In this document: piece by piece, positions 8,892 through 9,972 of the stretch
Layout: every line of letters begins with the position of its first letter
How positions within the stretch are numbered: position 1 is the stretch's first letter
Source: an uncultured Aliterella sp.
GTDB lineage: Bacteria > Cyanobacteriota > Cyanobacteriia > Cyanobacteriales > Chroococcidiopsidaceae
Reading direction: 5' to 3'
Assembly (NCBI GenBank): GCA_905479905.1
Contig: CAJQOK010000419.1
Coordinates: forward strand, 1 to 9,972
Length of the DNA stretch: 9,972 bases
Notes under the pieces: model-generated
Seen by the model: only the letters and a program-made list of their open reading frames with translations
What the model was told of the DNA's origin: nothing
Database searches by the model: none
Position numbers and translations under genes: made by a program

Positions 8892-9062
8892 ATGACTAAT
8901 GCACAATCTTGGTATATTGTCAAGCTTCCTCCCGGCAATTGCGAAATAGTCTCTACCCCATCGGCTACGGAAGCAGAACAATGGGGCCCTTTTTTATCCA
9001 AAGAAGAAGCGATCGCGCGGCGGATTGGGTTAATTCGTTCTGGGAAGTGCCAGCCCGTATAA
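8892..9062 (+). CDS. Small conserved-looking protein of unknown function, 56 aa
   Basis: The predicted soluble 56-residue protein has no signal peptide, membrane segment or catalytic motif I can name. Its recognisable parts are WYIVKLPPGNCEIV, EQWGPFLSKEEAIARRIG and a C-terminal SGKCQPV. I believe similar short proteins occur in many cyanobacteria, but I cannot give a function. The ATG at 8892 is preferred over a TTG at 8880, since it starts at MTNAQSWYIV. The only SD-like bases are TTGAG 7 nt before it. A possible -10 box TAAAAT (8875-8880) would leave a leader of only a few nucleotides. It is divergent from ilvC. Its stop codon is 2 bp from that of the convergent protease, and a terminator for it lies inside that gene. 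A HIP1 octamer (9009-9016) is within the gene, in the EEAIARR codons. Confidence 0.75.
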   Translation: MTNAQSWYIVKLPPGNCEIVSTPSATEAEQWGPFLSKEEAIARRIGLIRSGKCQPV

Positions 9063-9064
9063 AA

Positions 9065-9972
9065 TTAACGCACTTCGGCTCTAGGGCTGCCCTGGGCGGC
9101 TATTTTTTGATTTAGGACTGATAAAGCCTTATCGTACTGAGGATCGCCAGGAGTGCCTAGTTTTGCGCGATCGCCTACTAACTTTTCTTTTTGTTTATCA
9201 GTTAGTTCTAGTACCACATCGGGCTTAATCCCAGCTTTGTTAATATCACGACCGTTAGGAGTAAAGTATTTAGCGATCGTTACCGCTATCCCTGACTCGC
9301 CATCGCCTAGACTCCGTACCGATTGTACTAAGCCTTTACCAAAGGTTTTTGTCCCTACTAAAACCGCACGTTTATTGTCTTGCAACGCGCCCGAAAGAAT
9401 TTCACTCGCACTAGCGGAGCCACCATCTACTAATACCACCACAGGTTTATCAGTAAGGGCGCGATTATTGGCTTTTTCTAAGTCTTTTGTACCGCGTCTA
9501 TCTACGGTAGAAACAATTGTGCCTTCATCTAGCCACATTTGGGCAATTTCAACACTAGAGTAGAGCAAACCGCCGGGATTAGAACGTAAGTCTAAAATAT
9601 ATCCAGCTACCTTTTTGTTCTCCAAGTCTTTGATTGCATTCCGCATTTCTGAGGAAGCATTAGCACTAAATTGATTGAGGCGAATGTATCCAGTACCGCC
9701 ATTAGGGCTATTTTGATAGCTATAACGGACTGGGTGTAGTTCAATTTTTGCTCTCTTAACGCGAAACTGTCTTTGCTGTTTGTTTCGCATAATTGTAATG
9801 CTAACTTCTGTACCTGGCTTACCCCGAATTAATGATACAGCCTCATTAATACTCATTCCCTGGGTACTTTTATCATTAATTTTGATAATAATGTCTTTAG
9901 CCAAAATCCCCGCCGCCGCCGCCGGAGTGCCTTCCATTGGAGCAATTACAGTTATTTTTTTAGTTTTTTCAT
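9065..9972 (-). CDS. Carboxyl-terminal processing protease (S41 family, CtpA/B/C type), N-terminal part missing
   Basis: This is a Ser-Lys protease of the Ctp/Prc family, which in cyanobacteria acts in the lumen or periplasm. CtpA trims the D1 C-terminus of photosystem II, and the paralogues CtpB and CtpC have other roles. The frame is open to the window edge (EKTKKITVIAP precedes the Met at 9937), so that Met is internal and the N-terminal signal and helical region lie outside. Visible in order are a PDZ domain (about 9972-9730, with EGTPAAAAG and IRGKPGTEV) and the catalytic core with YIRLNQF, LDLRSNPGGLL and GGSASASEI. The nucleophile is Ser at 9410-9412. It is spaced 25 residues from the Lys of TFGKG, as in algal CtpA. 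The core continues to GRDINKAGIKPDV. The fragment cannot say which paralogue this is. The last codons double as the terminator of the convergent small gene. Confidence 0.95.
   Translation of the reverse strand, partial: EKTKKITVIAPMEGTPAAAAGILAKDIIIKINDKSTQGMSINEAVSLIRGKPGTEVSITIMRNKQQRQFRVKRAKIELHPVRYSYQNSPNGGTGYIRLNQFSANASSEMRNAIKDLENKKVAGYILDLRSNPGGLLYSSVEIAQMWLDEGTIVSTVDRRGTKDLEKANNRALTDKPVVVLVDGGSASASEILSGALQDNKRAVLVGTKTFGKGLVQSVRSLGDGESGIAVTIAKYFTPNGRDINKAGIKPDVVLELTDKQKEKLVGDRAKLGTPGDPQYDKALSVLNQKIAAQGSPRAEVR
9085..9108 (+). terminator. Terminator of the small + strand gene, inside the opposing protease CDS
   Basis: GCTGC (9086-9090) pairs with GCGGC (9096-9100) around CCTGG, with one T-G wobble and an extra outer G-T pair. 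Then comes A and a run of six T (9103-9108). It begins 23 bp after the small gene's stop codon. On the other strand the same bases encode the QKIAAQGSPR tail of the S41 protease. Confidence 0.65.

Noticed and set aside
8909..9115. 68-codon + strand frame overlapping the 56-residue gene
   Set aside because: It lies in another frame of the better-supported small gene and runs into the convergent protease. It has no start signal.
9153..9563. 136-codon + strand open frame opposite the protease
   Set aside because: It is antisense to a clearly conserved S41 catalytic core, is Ser/Pro/Leu-rich in the manner of shadow frames and matches no family I know.
9935..9937. ATG at 9937 (minus strand) as start of the protease
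   Set aside because: The frame continues to the edge with EKTKKITVIAP, which is ordinary PDZ-domain sequence. The Met is internal.

Overview
This window reads as ordinary chromosome of a cyanobacterium. It carries psaC (photosystem I FA/FB protein), has 12 copies of the octamer GCGATCGC (the cyanobacterial HIP1 palindrome), a cyanobacterial-type short ketol-acid reductoisomerase and a carboxyl-terminal processing protease. I cannot name genus or species from the sequence alone. The TGGGTAA tandem arrays and the GTAGAGAT palindrome are the kind of short repeat I associate with larger-genome cyanobacteria, but that is recollection only.

Layout, left to right. (1) Bases 1-3221, + strand: the 3' five-sixths or so of a fused HyuA-HyuB protein of the 5-oxoprolinase family, cut by the window edge. 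(2) 3239-3535, - strand: a small AroQ-class protein very like the isochorismate pyruvate lyase PchB, convergent with (1). Its 173-bp upstream region holds a helically phased pair of direct repeats and a possible tiny leader ORF. (3) 3709-5559, - strand: glmS. (4) 5724-5969, - strand: psaC, upstream of glmS in the same direction. A rho-independent terminator and a TGGGTAA x5 array lie between them. (5) 6155-7573, + strand: an amidase-signature hydrolase, divergent from psaC. (6) 7574-7795: two hairpins and a 135-bp MITE-like element with perfect 12-bp terminal inverted repeats and a 4-bp target duplication, containing a second TGGGTAA x5 array. (7) 7796-8791, - strand: ilvC. (8) 8892-9062, + strand: a 56-residue protein of unknown function. 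(9) 9065-9972, - strand: the C-terminal part of an S41 (Ctp) protease, cut by the window edge and convergent with (8) with only 2 bp between the stop codons.

The genes do not form one pathway. They are housekeeping or metabolic genes: glutathione/5-oxoproline recycling, chorismate/isochorismate chemistry, amino-sugar synthesis, photosystem I, amide hydrolysis, branched-chain amino acid synthesis and proteolytic processing. Only psaC-glmS are plausibly co-oriented neighbours, and a terminator separates them. I found no defence system, prophage, CRISPR array, tRNA or rRNA. The interesting material is between the genes: the MITE-like element, the twin heptamer arrays (one of which forms nearly the entire glmS leader) and a terminator encoded inside the opposing protease gene. 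No gene-free stretch exceeds 300 bp.
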